Assembly (NCBI GenBank): GCA_024685545.1
Contig: JAIKVR010000072.1
Span: 20,322-84,321 of the forward strand
Direction: 5' to 3'
Origin: Eubacteriales bacterium
Lineage (GTDB): Bacteria > Bacillota > Clostridia > Eubacteriales > Anaerofustaceae
DNA: 64,000 nucleotides
Position numbers and translations under genes: made by a program. Below the pieces are notes generated by a model. It was given only the letters and a program-made list of their open reading frames with translations, did no database searches and was not told the DNA's origin. How positions within the stretch are numbered: position 1 is the first letter of the stretch; every line of letters starts with the position of its first letter. Below are positions 33,930 to 43,148 of the stretch, one piece after another.

Positions 33930-34115
33930 TTACCAGCTGGCTTTCTTGACTCCGGGTATCTCGCCCTTGTAAGCAAGCTCCCTGAAGCAAATTCTGCAGA
34001 GTCCGAATTTCCTGAGATAGGCATGGGGGCGTCCGCATATACGGCAGCGGGTGTAAGCTCTCGTGGAGAACTTGGGCTCGCGCTCCTGCTTGGATATCAT
34101 TGATTTCTTTGCCAT
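33930..34115 (-). CDS. rpsN: Ribosomal protein S14, zinc type (uS14)
   Basis: A 61-residue zinc-type S14. Cys24, Cys27, Cys40 and Cys43 (CRICGRP and CRICFRE) bind zinc, and it ends [11 protein letters not shown] as in the classical short form. No zinc-free paralog is in the window. Confidence 0.98.
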   Translation of the reverse strand: MAKKSMISKQEREPKFSTRAYTRCRICGRPHAYLRKFGLCRICFRELAYKGEIPGVKKASW

Positions 34116-34126
34116 AATGTCCTCCT

Positions 34127-34672
34127 TTATGCCCTCTCGAACGGCATTCCGAGTTGGCTTAAAAGCTCGTATGCTTCCTCGTCGGTCTTCGCCGTGGTGA
34201 CGAAGATAATGTCCAGTCCGCGTATCTTCTCGATCTTGTCATATTCGATCTCGGGGAACACCAGCTGCTCCTTGAGGCCGAGCGCATAGTTTCCGCGCCC
34301 GTCAAAGGAAGAGGAGGGAACTCCGCGGAAGTCTCTGATACGGGGGATGGCGATATTGATGAGCCTGTCGGCGAAATCATACATTCTGTCATGCCTTAAG
34401 GTCACCTTTGCCGCGATGTCCATGCCTTTTCTGAGTTTGAAGTTGGATACCGACTTCCTTGCCTTTATAACGAGAGGCTTCTGCCCTGCGATGGTGGTAA
34501 GCTCCGAGACTGCGCTTTCCATGGCTTTGGTGTTGTCTTTGACGTCACCGAAACGCATATTGAGCACGATCTTGTCGAGCTTCGGGATCTGCATCACGTT
34601 CTTGTAGCCGAACTTCTCTTTGAGAGCCGGCACTGCTTTTTCATCGTATAATTCTTTGAGTTTCGCTGTCAT
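34127..34672 (-). CDS. rplE: Ribosomal protein L5 (uL5)
   Basis: A 181-residue protein that binds 5S rRNA and contacts P-site tRNA. Blocks: [34 protein letters not shown], and [20 protein letters not shown], ending [18 protein letters not shown]. Confidence 0.98.
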   Translation of the reverse strand: MTAKLKELYDEKAVPALKEKFGYKNVMQIPKLDKIVLNMRFGDVKDNTKAMESAVSELTTIAGQKPLVIKARKSVSNFKLRKGMDIAAKVTLRHDRMYDFADRLINIAIPRIRDFRGVPSSSFDGRGNYALGLKEQLVFPEIEYDKIEKIRGLDIIFVTTAKTDEEAYELLSQLGMPFERA

Positions 34673-34682
34673 GCCTTAGCTC

Positions 34683-35006
34683 CTATTCATCAAAAGTCTC
34701 GCCGCATTTCTTGCAGTATCTGACTTTCTTTCCGTTTTTAAGGACTTTATGGCCGGTCCTCACGCCTTTCTGACATTTCTCGCAGTAGAGCATCACATTA
34801 GAAGCATCGATGGTGCCTTCCTGTTCGATGATACCGCTCTGCGTGTTGCCCCCCTGCGCCCTGAGGGCTTTCTTTATCATGTTCACGCCTTCAACAATTA
34901 CTCTGTTTTTCTTCGGAAGCACCTTGATGACTTTACCCTTGGCGCCCTTGTCTTTATCTGCTGCCCCCGAAATCACTACTACTGTATCTCCTGTTTTTAT
35001 ACGCAT
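34683..35006 (-). CDS. rplX: Ribosomal protein L24 (uL24) with zinc ribbon
   Basis: A 107-residue assembly-initiating protein. The KOW motif is at the start (KTGDTVVVISGADK-like, then GAKGKVIKVLPKKNRVIVEG). The C-terminal part has Cys75, Cys78, Cys98 and Cys101 (CEKC and CKKC), a zinc ribbon found in some L24 proteins but absent from E. coli. Confidence 0.97.
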   Translation of the reverse strand: MRIKTGDTVVVISGAADKDKGAKGKVIKVLPKKNRVIVEGVNMIKKALRAQGGNTQSGIIEQEGTIDASNVMLYCEKCQKGVRTGHKVLKNGKKVRYCKKCGETFDE

Positions 35007-35017
35007 TTCGATACCTC

Positions 35018-35386
35018 CTATAAGACTTCCGGCGCCAGCGAGACGATCTTCATGTATTGTTTGTCTCTGAGCTCCCTGGCGACAGGCCCGAAGATACGGG
35101 TGCCTCTTGGCTGCCCGGACCCGTCGATAATGACAGCCGCGTTCTGGTCGAACCTTATATAGCTGCCGTCGGGTCTCTTCAGACGGTTGACCGTTCTGAC
35201 GATAACGGCCCTTACAACGTCGCCGGCCTTGACGGTCCCGTTCGGGGAAGCACTTTTCACAGAGCAGATGATTACATCACCTACGCTGGCGTATCTGCGC
35301 TTTGTTCCTCCCAGCACCTTGATGCAGAGAAGCTCTTTAGCGCCTGTGTTGTCTGCAACTCTCAGACGAGATTCAGCTTGTATCAT
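35018..35386 (-). CDS. rplN: Ribosomal protein L14 (uL14)
   Basis: A 122-residue protein at the subunit interface. It starts [20 protein letters not shown] and contains [15 protein letters not shown], the [17 protein letters not shown] strand pair and [13 protein letters not shown]. Confidence 0.98.
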   Translation of the reverse strand: MIQAESRLRVADNTGAKELLCIKVLGGTKRRYASVGDVIICSVKSASPNGTVKAGDVVRAVIVRTVNRLKRPDGSYIRFDQNAAVIIDGSGQPRGTRIFGPVARELRDKQYMKIVSLAPEVL

Positions 35387-35404
35387 TTTCTTTCGCCTCC
35401 CTGC

Positions 35405-35662
35405 TTACTTAGCTTTCTCTACGATCTCGACCAGTCTCCATCTCTTTGTCTTGGACAAAGGCCTGGTTTCCATGATCCTTACAGTATCGCCCACTTCGCA
35501 GACGTTCTCTTCATCATGAGCGAAATATTTCTTCGTCGACTTACGGCGTTTTCCGTAAAGGGGATCCTTCGTGAAGGTTTCGGTGGCGACGACTATCGTT
35601 TTATTGCATTTCGCGGAGACGACTTTCCCCTGTCTTACTTTTCTCTCTCCTCTTTCCATCAT
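35405..35662 (-). CDS. rpsQ: Ribosomal protein S17 (uS17)
   Basis: An 85-residue OB-fold protein: [36 protein letters not shown] and [18 protein letters not shown]. The ATG overlaps the rpmC stop by four bases. Confidence 0.97.
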   Translation of the reverse strand: MMERGERKVRQGKVVSAKCNKTIVVATETFTKDPLYGKRRKSTKKYFAHDEENVCEVGDTVRIMETRPLSKTKRWRLVEIVEKAK

Positions 35663-35850
35663 GCATCCTTCCTTTCGCGAAGTATCGTCTTGACCCTGGC
35701 ATAATCACGCTTGACCTGCTTCAGATGCATCGGGTTATCCAGCTGCCCCGTGGCGTGCTGGAAACGAAGGTTGAACAATTCTTCCTTTAGATCAGCGAGC
35801 TGCTTGTTCAGCTCGTCATCGGTCTTGTTTCTTAATTCGCTGGCCTTCAT
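35659..35850 (-). CDS. rpmC: Ribosomal protein L29 (uL29)
   Basis: A 63-residue two-helix protein at the tunnel exit, where trigger factor and SRP dock. It shows [18 protein letters not shown] and [16 protein letters not shown]. Its ATG shares one base with the rplP stop, and its stop overlaps rpsQ. Confidence 0.97.
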   Translation of the reverse strand: MKASELRNKTDDELNKQLADLKEELFNLRFQHATGQLDNPMHLKQVKRDYARVKTILRERKDA

Positions 35851-36275
35851 TACGCTTCACCGCCTGTATTCTCTTTTTCGACAAACTTGACCGCTATGGG
35901 CAGCTTGTTTGCAGCGAGCCTCAGGGCTTCCTTAGCCACTGCCCTGTCCACGCCTGCTATTTCGAAGAGGACTTTGCCCGGTTTGACGACTGCCACCCAG
36001 TATTCGGGTGAGCCCTTTCCGGATCCCATTCGGGTCTCGGCAGGCTTCTTCGTGATGGGCTTATCCGGGAATATCTTGATCCAGACTTCTCCGCCTCTTC
36101 TTATATATCTGTTGATAGCGACACGGGCCGCCTCTATCTGATTGGACTTGATCCAACCGGGTTCGAGGGCCATAAGCCCGAAATCACCGTAAGTTACCGT
36201 ATTGCCTCTCAGGGCTTTGCCCTTCATGCGTCCCCGGTGAACTCTCCTGTATTTAACTCTTTTAGGCATCAACAT
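35850..36275 (-). CDS. rplP: Ribosomal protein L16 (uL16)
   Basis: A 141-residue protein near the A-site tRNA and peptidyl-transferase centre. It has [19 protein letters not shown], the [17 protein letters not shown] run and [19 protein letters not shown]. Two in-frame ATGs exist; the first (36275) is eight bases from AGGAGG and is preferred, which adds Met-Leu to the usual start. Confidence 0.97.
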   Translation of the reverse strand: MLMPKRVKYRRVHRGRMKGKALRGNTVTYGDFGLMALEPGWIKSNQIEAARVAINRYIRRGGEVWIKIFPDKPITKKPAETRMGSGKGSPEYWVAVVKPGKVLFEIAGVDRAVAKEALRLAANKLPIAVKFVEKENTGGEA

Positions 36276-36295
36276 ATCGAATTCCTCCTAAAGCA

Positions 36296-36964
36296 CTACT
36301 TTGCCTGTCCTGCGGCCTGGGGCTGCGCTTTCTTTGACGGCAGCACCTCGCCGTTGTTGATCCAGACCTTGATGCCGATCTTGCCGTAGGTGGTGTCGGC
36401 TTCCGCGAATCCGTACTGGATGTCCGCTCTCAAGGTCTGCAGGGGAACGCTGCCCTCGGCATACGCTTCGGATCTGGCGATCTCGGCGCCATTAAGACGT
36501 CCGCTGCACCTGACCTTGATGCCGTCGACTCCGCTTCTTCTGGCCCTGTTTATAGCCTGCTTCATGGCTCTCCTGTAGGCGCTTCTCTTTTCGAGCTGGC
36601 CGGCGATGTTCTCGGCGACGAGCTGTGCGTCAGTGTCCACATTCTTGACTTCCATGATGTTGATGGCTATCTGCTTGCCGGTCATCTTCTGGATCTCTTT
36701 GCGCATCGCCTCGACTCCGGCGCCGCTTCTTCCGATTATACGTCCGGGCTTGCCGGAGTAGATGAACAGAACGACCTTATTGCCGCTACGTTCGATATCG
36801 ATGCGGGAGATCCCGGTGGAATACTGGGTTTTCTTGATATACTTGCGGATCTTCTGATCTTCTACCAGATAATCGGAGAAGCCTTTATCCTTGGAATACC
36901 ATCTGGACGACCAGTCCCTGATGACTCCGACTCTCAGTCCGTTGGGATTAACTTTATGACCCAT
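36296..36964 (-). CDS. rpsC: Ribosomal protein S3 (uS3)
   Basis: A 222-residue mRNA-entry protein. It starts [18 protein letters not shown], carries the KH domain with [17 protein letters not shown], and the C-terminal domain with [17 protein letters not shown] and [14 protein letters not shown]. The tail ([11 protein letters not shown]) is Ala/Gln rich. Confidence 0.98.
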   Translation of the reverse strand: MGHKVNPNGLRVGVIRDWSSRWYSKDKGFSDYLVEDQKIRKYIKKTQYSTGISRIDIERSGNKVVLFIYSGKPGRIIGRSGAGVEAMRKEIQKMTGKQIAINIMEVKNVDTDAQLVAENIAGQLEKRSAYRRAMKQAINRARRSGVDGIKVRCSGRLNGAEIARSEAYAEGSVPLQTLRADIQYGFAEADTTYGKIGIKVWINNGEVLPSKKAQPQAAGQAK

Positions 36965-36978
36965 TCTCTTACTCCCCC

Positions 36979-37320
36979 CTATGCTCTTTCCTTGAGCGTT
37001 ACGCTCAAATGGCTGCTTCTCTTGAGGATGATGGTGCCCTGCCCGTGAGAACGGGCCTTCATGCGCTTGAGCGTCGGTCCCTGATTCGCGAAGGCTTCGC
37101 TGACATAAAGCTTGCTTTCGTTCATCGAATGGTTGTTGGTGGCGTTTGCCGCCGCGCTCTTCACGACCTTCTCAAATTCCTTCGCCGCTTTGTTTCCGGT
37201 GAACTTCAGGATAGCCAGAGCCACGTCCAGGTTCTTGCCGCGGATGAGATCGGCTACTCTTGCTGCTTTGAGTGCAGGCACACGTATGTATTTTGCAGTT
37301 GCTTTTGCTACAGTTTCCAT
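36979..37320 (-). CDS. rplV: Ribosomal protein L22 (uL22)
   Basis: A 113-residue protein lining the exit tunnel. It shows [22 protein letters not shown] split in two, the [19 protein letters not shown] helix-strand and the loop-bearing [21 protein letters not shown] (two runs). No resistance-type change is evident in the loop. Confidence 0.97.
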   Translation of the reverse strand: METVAKATAKYIRVPALKAARVADLIRGKNLDVALAILKFTGNKAAKEFEKVVKSAAANATNNHSMNESKLYVSEAFANQGPTLKRMKARSHGQGTIILKRSSHLSVTLKERA

Positions 37321-37328
37321 ATCTCCTC

Positions 37329-37607
37329 CTAAGACACCCTGGTTTTCTTATCGCCGGCATGGCCTCTGAAGGTCCTGGTCGGGGCGAATTCTCCGAGCCT
37401 GTGACCGACCATATCTTCGGTTACGTATACGGGGACATGCTTTCTTCCGTCGTGGACAGCTATCGTGTGTCCGACGAACTGCGGGAAGATGGTGCAGTCA
37501 CGGGACCAGGTCTTGATGATGCTCTTTGTATTTGTATTGTTCATCTCCTCGATGCGTTTGAGGAGCCTTTCATCTACATAAGGGCCTTTTTTGGTTGATC
37601 TGCTCAT
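37329..37607 (-). CDS. rpsS: Ribosomal protein S19 (uS19)
   Basis: A 92-residue head protein: [39 protein letters not shown] and [20 protein letters not shown]. It sits three bases after rplB and eight bases before rplV. Confidence 0.98.
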   Translation of the reverse strand: MSRSTKKGPYVDERLLKRIEEMNNTNTKSIIKTWSRDCTIFPQFVGHTIAVHDGRKHVPVYVTEDMVGHRLGEFAPTRTFRGHAGDKKTRVS

Positions 37608-37609
37608 TC

Positions 37610-38440
37610 TTACTTACCCCTTCTCCTGACAATATATTTATCTGAAGGCTTGTTCTTCTTCCTGGTCTTATATCCAAGAGTCGGCTTGCCCCAAGGGGTC
37701 ATCGGTCCCGGATGTCCTACAGGTGCCTTACCCTCACCACCTCCGTGTGGGTGATCTATGGGGTTCATCGCGCTTCCTCTTACATGCGGACGGATGCCGA
37801 GATGGCGGATCTTTCCAGCCTTGCCTCTGTTGTAGTTCGCATGATCCAGGTTTCCTACCTGACCGATAGTGGCGCGGCATTCCTTGCGCACCATCCTCAT
37901 TTCGCCGGAAGGAAGTCTCAGTGTCACGTAGTTGCCTTCCTTTGCCATCAGCTGCACGTAGGTTCCCGCGCTGCGGGCCATCTGCGCACCCTTGCCGGCT
38001 TTCATCTCAATAGCGTGGAGCACTGTGCCCATCGGGATGTTTTCCATGGGAAGAGCATTGCCCAGCCTGATGTCGGCGTCAGGGCCGCTCATGACCTTAT
38101 CGCCCACCTTGAGCCCGAGAGGGGCCAGGATGTAGCGCTTCTCGCCGTCGGCGTAGAAGAGAAGTGCGATGAAGGCGTTCCTGTTGGGATCGTATTCGAT
38201 CGCTTTGACGGTGGCGGGGATACCATCCTTATTGCGCTTGAAGTCTATGACTCTGTACTTGCGTTTTTCTCCGCCGCCTCTGTGGCGCACCGTGATGCGG
38301 CCGTTATTGTTGCGCCCGCCTTTTTTGCTTTTTTTGGAGAGCAGGGACTTTTCAGGAGTGCCCTTGGTGATCTCTTCGAAGGTGGGGCCTGTCATTCCTC
38401 TCATACCGGGAGAGGTCGGTTTATAAACTTTAATACCCAT
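37610..38440 (-). CDS. rplB: Ribosomal protein L2 (uL2)
   Basis: A 276-residue core protein needed for peptidyl-transferase activity. It contains [35 protein letters not shown], and the C-terminal rRNA-contact region with [20 protein letters not shown], including the functionally important His in the PHGGGEG loop. Confidence 0.98.
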   Translation of the reverse strand: MGIKVYKPTSPGMRGMTGPTFEEITKGTPEKSLLSKKSKKGGRNNNGRITVRHRGGGEKRKYRVIDFKRNKDGIPATVKAIEYDPNRNAFIALLFYADGEKRYILAPLGLKVGDKVMSGPDADIRLGNALPMENIPMGTVLHAIEMKAGKGAQMARSAGTYVQLMAKEGNYVTLRLPSGEMRMVRKECRATIGQVGNLDHANYNRGKAGKIRHLGIRPHVRGSAMNPIDHPHGGGEGKAPVGHPGPMTPWGKPTLGYKTRKKNKPSDKYIVRRRGK

Positions 38441-38457
38441 TGCTGCGCTCCTTATCC

Positions 38458-38745
38458 TTACATACCCTCAAAATACTGGATCTCTTTGCTGTCGGGAGTC
38501 AGAGTGACGATGGCTTTCTTCCAGGAAGAGGTCTTGCCGACGAACCTGCCCTGTCTTCTGACCTTTCCCTGAACGTGCATCGTCGATACTCCTGCGACCT
38601 TCACGTTGAAGATCTTTTCGACCGCGTCCTTGATCTGGTACTTATTTGCTGTCTTTGCCACCTGGAAGGTGTATTTCTTCATGGCTGCCGCGTTCATCGA
38701 ACGCTCGGTTACCACGGGCTTTATGATTACTGCGTAGGGATCCAT
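38458..38745 (-). CDS. rplW: Ribosomal protein L23 (uL23)
   Basis: A 95-residue tunnel-exit protein that docks trigger factor and SRP. It shows [21 protein letters not shown], the [18 protein letters not shown] block and [13 protein letters not shown]. Its ATG shares one base with the rplD stop. Confidence 0.97.
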   Translation of the reverse strand: MDPYAVIIKPVVTERSMNAAAMKKYTFQVAKTANKYQIKDAVEKIFNVKVAGVSTMHVQGKVRRQGRFVGKTSSWKKAIVTLTPDSKEIQYFEGM

Positions 38746-39362
38746 TAAGCGAATACCTCCTCGATCTTATCGACTGAATCCTTGGTGACGAGCAGATTGT
38801 CGTATTTCAGCATGTCGTATACGTTGAGCTCGCCTACCGTGGTGCATTTCGCCGTTGCGATATTGTTCACGGACTTGAACACGTTCCTGTCGGAATCGGC
38901 TGTCACTACGAGGGTCTTGGCAAGCTTCAGATTATCCAGCACCTTGACCATCTCTTTCGTCTTAGGTTCATCGAATGTGAGCGCGTCTATAACGAACAGT
39001 TCCTTATCCTGGACCTTGGCGGAAAGAACGCTCTTCATTGCCAGTCTTTTCATCTTCTTGTTCATGCTCTGGGAATAATCCCTGGGCTTGGGAGCGAAGA
39101 TGACGCCGCCGTGGTACCAAAGCGGGGAACGGGACGTTCCCGCTCTCGCGCGGCCTGTGCCCTTCTGTCTCCAGGGCTTCTTGCCGCCGCCGGAAACTTC
39201 GGAGCGGGTCTTGGCGCTCTGGGTGCCCTGGCGCTGGTTGGCGAGATACGCCACAACGCTCTGGTGCACTACCGCTTCATTCGGAGTAATGCCGAATATC
39301 TCGTCACTGAGGTCGACAGAACCTACTATCTGACCGTCTTTGTTATACATATCAGCTTTCAT
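38745..39362 (-). CDS. rplD: Ribosomal protein L4 (uL4)
   Basis: A 205-residue tunnel protein. It has MYNKDGQIVGSVDLSDEIFG, the extended loop KTRSEVSGGGKKPWRQKGTG and GRARAGTSRSPLWYHGG. The frame opens at 39446, but the ATG at 39362 with GGAGGAAACGAC in front gives the normal N-terminus. In gamma-proteobacteria L4 autoregulates this operon; that mechanism is not established for Firmicutes. Confidence 0.97.
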   Translation of the reverse strand: MKADMYNKDGQIVGSVDLSDEIFGITPNEAVVHQSVVAYLANQRQGTQSAKTRSEVSGGGKKPWRQKGTGRARAGTSRSPLWYHGGVIFAPKPRDYSQSMNKKMKRLAMKSVLSAKVQDKELFVIDALTFDEPKTKEMVKVLDNLKLAKTLVVTADSDRNVFKSVNNIATAKCTTVGELNVYDMLKYDNLLVTKDSVDKIEEVFA

Positions 39363-39373
39363 GTCGTTTCCTC

Positions 39374-40012
39374 CTACTTGGTCGCTTTGACCACTTTCTT
39401 GGCTTCGGTAAGGGTTATGAAGGAACCGTTCGATCCGGGCACGCATCCCTTTACGAGGATCATGTCGTTTTCAGCGTCGACCCTGACGACTTTCAGGTTG
39501 GAAACGGTCACATTCTCGCTGCCCATATGTCCGGGAAGCTTCTTTCCCTTGAATACCCTCGAGGGATCCGAGCTTCCGCCGTGGGAACCGGGGCCTCTGT
39601 GGTATTTTGAACCGTGGGCCATAGGTCCGGTATGCTGATTGTGGCGCTTGATAGAGCCTGCATATCCTTTACCTTTGCTCACTCCGTGGGCGTCCACTCT
39701 GTCGCCCTCGGCAAACACGTCGGCCTTGATCTCGTCGCCCATTGCGAAGGTGCCTTCGAGTTTGAACTCCTTGAGCATCTTCATGGGGGCGACCCCGGCC
39801 TTGTTGAAATGCCCCTGAAGGGGCTTGGTCGCAAGCGCTTCCCTCTCGGGGTAGAACGCCAGCTGCACTGCGTCATAGCCGTCGGTGTCAGCCTGCTTTA
39901 CCTGCGTTACCTTGCAGGGGCCGGCCTGAAGCACCGTCACCGGTACTATTTCGCCTTCGGAATCGAAAACCTGAGTCATTCCGATTTTCTTAGCTATAAT
40001 AGCTTTCTTCAT
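39374..40012 (-). CDS. rplC: Ribosomal protein L3 (uL3)
   Basis: A 212-residue assembly-initiator protein. It shows AIIAKKIGMTQVFDSEGEIV, the central GVSKGKGYAGSIKRHNQHTG and MAHGSKYHRGPGSHGGSSDP, and the ending HMGSENVTVSNLKVV. The length is normal. Confidence 0.98.
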   Translation of the reverse strand: MKKAIIAKKIGMTQVFDSEGEIVPVTVLQAGPCKVTQVKQADTDGYDAVQLAFYPEREALATKPLQGHFNKAGVAPMKMLKEFKLEGTFAMGDEIKADVFAEGDRVDAHGVSKGKGYAGSIKRHNQHTGPMAHGSKYHRGPGSHGGSSDPSRVFKGKKLPGHMGSENVTVSNLKVVRVDAENDMILVKGCVPGSNGSFITLTEAKKVVKATK

Positions 40013-40056
40013 CCTTTTTCCTCCATCAGCGGACCGTGGGTGAAACGGTCATAATT

Positions 40057-40362
40057 TTATTTGATCTCGATGTCCACGCCTGCGGGCAAATCGAGGTGCA
40101 TGAGTGCATTGATAGTCTCGGGAGTCGGATCCGCGATCTCGATCAGACGCTTGTGAGTATGCATCTGGAACTGCTCTCTGCTGTCCTTGTACTTGTGGAC
40201 CGCGCGAAGGATTGTCACCACTTCCTTTTCGGTGGGAAGGGGGATGGGACCGCTCACTTCGGCTCCCGTTCTCTTCGCTGTCTCGACGATCTTGGAAGCG
40301 CTCTGGTCCATGACCTCGTGATCGAACGCCTTCAATCTGATCCTCATTTTTGTTGCTGCCAT
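40057..40362 (-). CDS. rpsJ: Ribosomal protein S10 (uS10)
   Basis: A 101-residue protein that also acts as NusE in antitermination. It shows [40 protein letters not shown] and the [17 protein letters not shown] loop. It is the first gene of the S10-spc-alpha block; AGGAGG lies about seven bases upstream. A ~210-base structured leader and a promoter precede it. Confidence 0.98.
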   Translation of the reverse strand: MAATKMRIRLKAFDHEVMDQSASKIVETAKRTGAEVSGPIPLPTEKEVVTILRAVHKYKDSREQFQMHTHKRLIEIADPTPETINALMHLDLPAGVDIEIK

Positions 40363-40571
40363 ATTTCCTCCTATTTCTGCGGCGGGCGTCGTACACTGCC
40401 ATTGGTGTACAGCTACCTTTTATTCACCGGGGTGCATCGGTCCCGACTCGCCGCGCCGTTCTCAGACGGCATTTATCGCGGGAATTCCCAACTCTCAGGA
40501 AGAAGAGTTGCAACCTCACCGCGGTATGACTGAAGCAGAAATGGGCATAATAATCCCTTTAACTGCACAGC
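40363..40571 (-). promoter_or_regulatory. Structured 5' leader of the S10 operon
   Basis: This untranslated region of about 208 bases can form at least three hairpins on the minus strand: AACTCT/AGAGTT, GCCGT/ACGGC and GTACAC/GTGTAC. The last lies about 25-45 bases before the rpsJ start. No U-run marks an attenuator. The leader may carry autogenous control by a ribosomal protein, but the family is not recognised. Confidence 0.5.
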
Positions 40572-40577
40572 CTATAG

Positions 40578-40606
40578 ATAATACACTATAATTCCGCGCT
40601 TGTAAA
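40578..40606 (-). promoter_or_regulatory. Promoter of the S10-spc-alpha operon
   Basis: TTTACA, a 17-base spacer and TATTAT lie on the minus strand; the predicted start is near 40571. Confidence 0.8.
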
Positions 40607-40698
40607 GCGGATTTTTTCGATTTTTTGCTTTTTTTCTCCCGTACCGGAACGCGTTTGTTCGGCAGAGTGAAGCGGATTATCCGCGGATTTTTTTAAAT
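40594..40698 (+). terminator. Two plus-strand hairpin/T-run elements between divergent promoters
   Basis: CGCTT-GTA-AAGCG is followed by GATTTTTT (40597-40617) and more T runs to 40637. GCGGA-TTA-TCCGC is followed by GGATTTTTTT (about 40673-40695). Both are oriented to stop plus-strand transcription, though no plus-strand gene lies upstream. They may shield the next gene from antisense transcription of the S10 leader. Confidence 0.5.
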
Positions 40699-40725
40699 GC
40701 TTTGTGACCGTTCAAAAGCTTTTCC

Positions 40726-40754
40726 TTGAATAAACCAGCACCATCGGTTATAAT
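40726..40754 (+). promoter_or_regulatory. Promoter for the MBG-repeat surface protein
   Basis: TTGAAT, a 17-base spacer and TATAAT lie on the plus strand; the start is predicted near 40761, 40 bases before the ATG. Confidence 0.82.
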
Positions 40755-40802
40755 AGCGCTGTAAAAAACTCTACATAAATTCTATACACACAGCGGTGCA
40801 AC

Positions 40803-42968
40803 ATGAAAAAGAAATTCTTTTCCTTAATAATCCTTACTGCCGCGATCCTTATCGCGACATGCGCCTTACCGGAAGAGGCCTTTGCCGAGGGTGGCCCGGC
40901 GGTACCGGACAGCCTGACATGTACAGTGGGAGGAGTCACGACCAGCACGGCTTTCAGCAACAGCATCGAACTGGATCCGGAGACGCCTCTCAGTGGATCG
41001 GGAACGGTGACTTTCTCTTCTTCCAAGCCCGGGTTTAACGCAGATCCAGCATCAGCAGCACTTACCCTTTCAGGGGGAAGAGGTTCCATATCTTCCGTTA
41101 CATTCACAGCCACCGGCTACGAAAGCAACACTCCTACGATCAACTTTCACGTCGGACAGGGAAATATGAGCGCTTCCGTCGCAGACGTCAGCGTACCTTA
41201 CGACGGAAAGTCTCACAAGATCGACGTCAAAGTCACCGGCACCAGCAACTACACAGTTTACTATTCACCCGATACCGCGCTTAATTCGGAGAACTACTCC
41301 ACCGCAGGTGCCCAAACCGCCCCGACTTACACCGCGGCTGGCACCAATACGACAGTTTATTATTATGTGCATTATACCGGCAGCGGCAATTTCGGAGATA
41401 AATCCGGCAGCGCCAAAGTCACGATTACCAACCCGGTACTCATCATAACGGCAAATGATGTCATCGCTGTATATGACGGCAAGGTCCACGGAGGGATGGG
41501 CTATAAATACTCCGGACTCGCTGAGGGCGACAAGATAGTTGAAACCTCAGTGACCATTGACGGCAGTGCGACCAACGCCGGCAAATACACCCTTGTACCG
41601 TCGAAAGCCAAGGTAGTCGATTCCCAGGGTCATGAAGTCTCCTATTACACGATACAGTATAAGAAAGGGACACTTGAGATAAAGCCTCTGCCCGTGGAGA
41701 TCAAATGGTATATAGATTCTACCTTCGGGGAGGAGTACAAGTCATCCTCGTTCGTATACAACGGCATGGAGCATACGGTCTACGCAAAGGTGGAGAACGC
41801 CGTTACGAAAGAAGGTACGAATACGCAGGATGTCGTTACCGTCTCTAAATATGATAAGACCAAGACCTACATCCAGCTCAACGCAGGAAAGTATACCACG
41901 GTGATCACCGAGCTCTCCAACTCAAACTACACGCTCAAGGACGGCAAAAACACCACGCTGTCCTGGACGATCGCCAAGGCGCCTCTTACCATTTCCGTTG
42001 CCCAGGGAAGTCAGACAGACAAGTTCTATGACGGCACGACTGCCGTTACCAGCGAAGCGGCGGTCCTCGAGATAGGCGGCTTGGCGACTGGCGAGACAGC
42101 AGTGGCCCACGGCGAATGGTCCTACAGCGATCCTGCTGTCGGTGACAACAAGACTATTACGATAAGCAACATCGTCATCGACTACACATCTGCGGTCTCC
42201 ACCAACTACACCTGCTCGACCACAGACCTGACCGCCACAGGGAGCATCAAAAAAGCACTGCTCATCATAAAGGCAGACGATATATCAGTGCCTTACAAAC
42301 AGCCGGTCCCGACATTTACTGTGACCATAACCGGCTTTGCGGAGGGTGAGGATGAGTCGGTCCTTGCAGGGGAGCTGACCCTGACGAGCGATTACACCTC
42401 GGGAAGCCGTCCCGGATACTACAAGATCACTCCTTCCGGATACACGGCCGACAACTATGAGATACAGTATCAGGAAGGTGAGCTTATCATCCTTACGGAG
42501 AGCGGTGAACTGCCGAAGAAATGGATGTCCTTCTCCTCCGTGTGGGTCCCCTTCGCCATCGTCGGCGTGGTGATCGCAGCCGGCATCATCATGAATGCCG
42601 TCATAGCCGGCCGCAAGCGCGGAAATAAGAGCGGCAAGTCCGGAAAAGGAACCGACGCCAAAACGAGGCGTCTGGATACTGCAGGAGCAGCCGCTGCCGA
42701 AGAAACAGGCAGAAAGAGGCGCAGGCCCTCAGATAAGACCGGAGAAGACGCATCGGACGAGACCATGGATCTCGGAAGCGCTAACGAAGATTTAGACGAC
42801 AGCGAGTCCGATGATGCGTTCTACGATGATGAGGATCTGGACGACACGGATTACGAAGACGAAGACTTCGATGAAGACTTCGATGAAGACTTCGACGACT
42901 ATGATGACTATGATGATTTCGACGACTTCGACGATGAAGATTTCGACGATTTGCCGGATGAGGAATAA
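40803..42968 (+). CDS. MBG/YDG-repeat membrane surface protein with acidic cytoplasmic tail
   Basis: A 721-residue surface protein. A signal peptide (about residues 1-29, ending EEAFAEG) leads to an extracellular stalk of beta-rich repeats. MBG-like units contain ITANDVIAVYDGKVH and IKADDISVPYKQPV. A YDG-like unit contains TDKFYDGTTAVTSEA. One membrane helix near residues 577-600 (VPFAIVGVVIAAGIIMNAVIA) is followed by a basic stop-transfer stretch rich in Lys and Arg. The last ~60 residues are almost all Asp, Glu, Phe and Tyr. There is no LPXTG motif, so it is held by its helix, not by sortase. The ribosome site is weak (GGTG). It may be an adhesin; the acidic tail is unusual. It is monocistronic. 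Confidence 0.85.
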   Translation: MKKKFFSLIILTAAILIATCALPEEAFAEGGPAVPDSLTCTVGGVTTSTAFSNSIELDPETPLSGSGTVTFSSSKPGFNADPASAALTLSGGRGSISSVTFTATGYESNTPTINFHVGQGNMSASVADVSVPYDGKSHKIDVKVTGTSNYTVYYSPDTALNSENYSTAGAQTAPTYTAAGTNTTVYYYVHYTGSGNFGDKSGSAKVTITNPVLIITANDVIAVYDGKVHGGMGYKYSGLAEGDKIVETSVTIDGSATNAGKYTLVPSKAKVVDSQGHEVSYYTIQYKKGTLEIKPLPVEIKWYIDSTFGEEYKSSSFVYNGMEHTVYAKVENAVTKEGTNTQDVVTVSKYDKTKTYIQLNAGKYTTVITELSNSNYTLKDGKNTTLSWTIAKAPLTISVAQGSQTDKFYDGTTAVTSEAAVLEIGGLATGETAVAHGEWSYSDPAVGDNKTITISNIVIDYTSAVSTNYTCSTTDLTATGSIKKALLIIKADDISVPYKQPVPTFTVTITGFAEGEDESVLAGELTLTSDYTSGSRPGYYKITPSGYTADNYEIQYQEGELIILTESGELPKKWMSFSSVWVPFAIVGVVIAAGIIMNAVIAGRKRGNKSGKSGKGTDAKTRRLDTAGAAAAEETGRKRRRPSDKTGEDASDETMDLGSANEDLDDSESDDAFYDDEDLDDTDYEDEDFDEDFDEDFDDYDDYDDFDDFDDEDFDDLPDEE
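42861..42950 (+). repeat. Short tandem repeats encoding the Asp/Glu/Phe tail
   Basis: The unit GAAGACTTCGAT occurs three times in a row (42861-42896, the last with GAC), then degenerates into GATGACTAT and GACGACTTC units. In-frame 12-mers and 9-mers allow the tail to grow or shrink without frameshift. Confidence 0.8.
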
Positions 42969-42988
42969 GAGTTTCTGATTTAAGATCA

Positions 42989-43020
42989 TATCCCCCGCAG
43001 ATGCGGGGGATCTTTTTTAT
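42989..43020 (+). terminator. Intrinsic terminator after the MBG-repeat protein
   Basis: ATCCCCCGC pairs with GCGGGGGAT around an AGAT loop and is followed by CTTTTTTATTT. Confidence 0.9.
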
Positions 43021-43083
43021 TTCCATGATTCGAATGCGCAGGAAGACCTTATGCTGTGATGATAATGAACTCCGGGAAGTTTA

Positions 43084-43092
43084 TGCTATAAT
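43084..43092 (+). promoter_or_regulatory. Extended -10 promoter for the methyltransferase gene
   Basis: TGCTATAAT lies 57 bases before the ATG. No clear -35 box is present. Confidence 0.6.
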
Positions 43093-43148
43093 AATGATAT
43101 ATTTCAAGGCTGTCACTGTCTCAAGAGCCCGGGTTATGCAGAGGCTGC

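Noticed and set aside
42861..42950. CRISPR-like or intergenic repeat
   Set aside because: The repeats are short, contiguous without spacers and in frame with a coding region.
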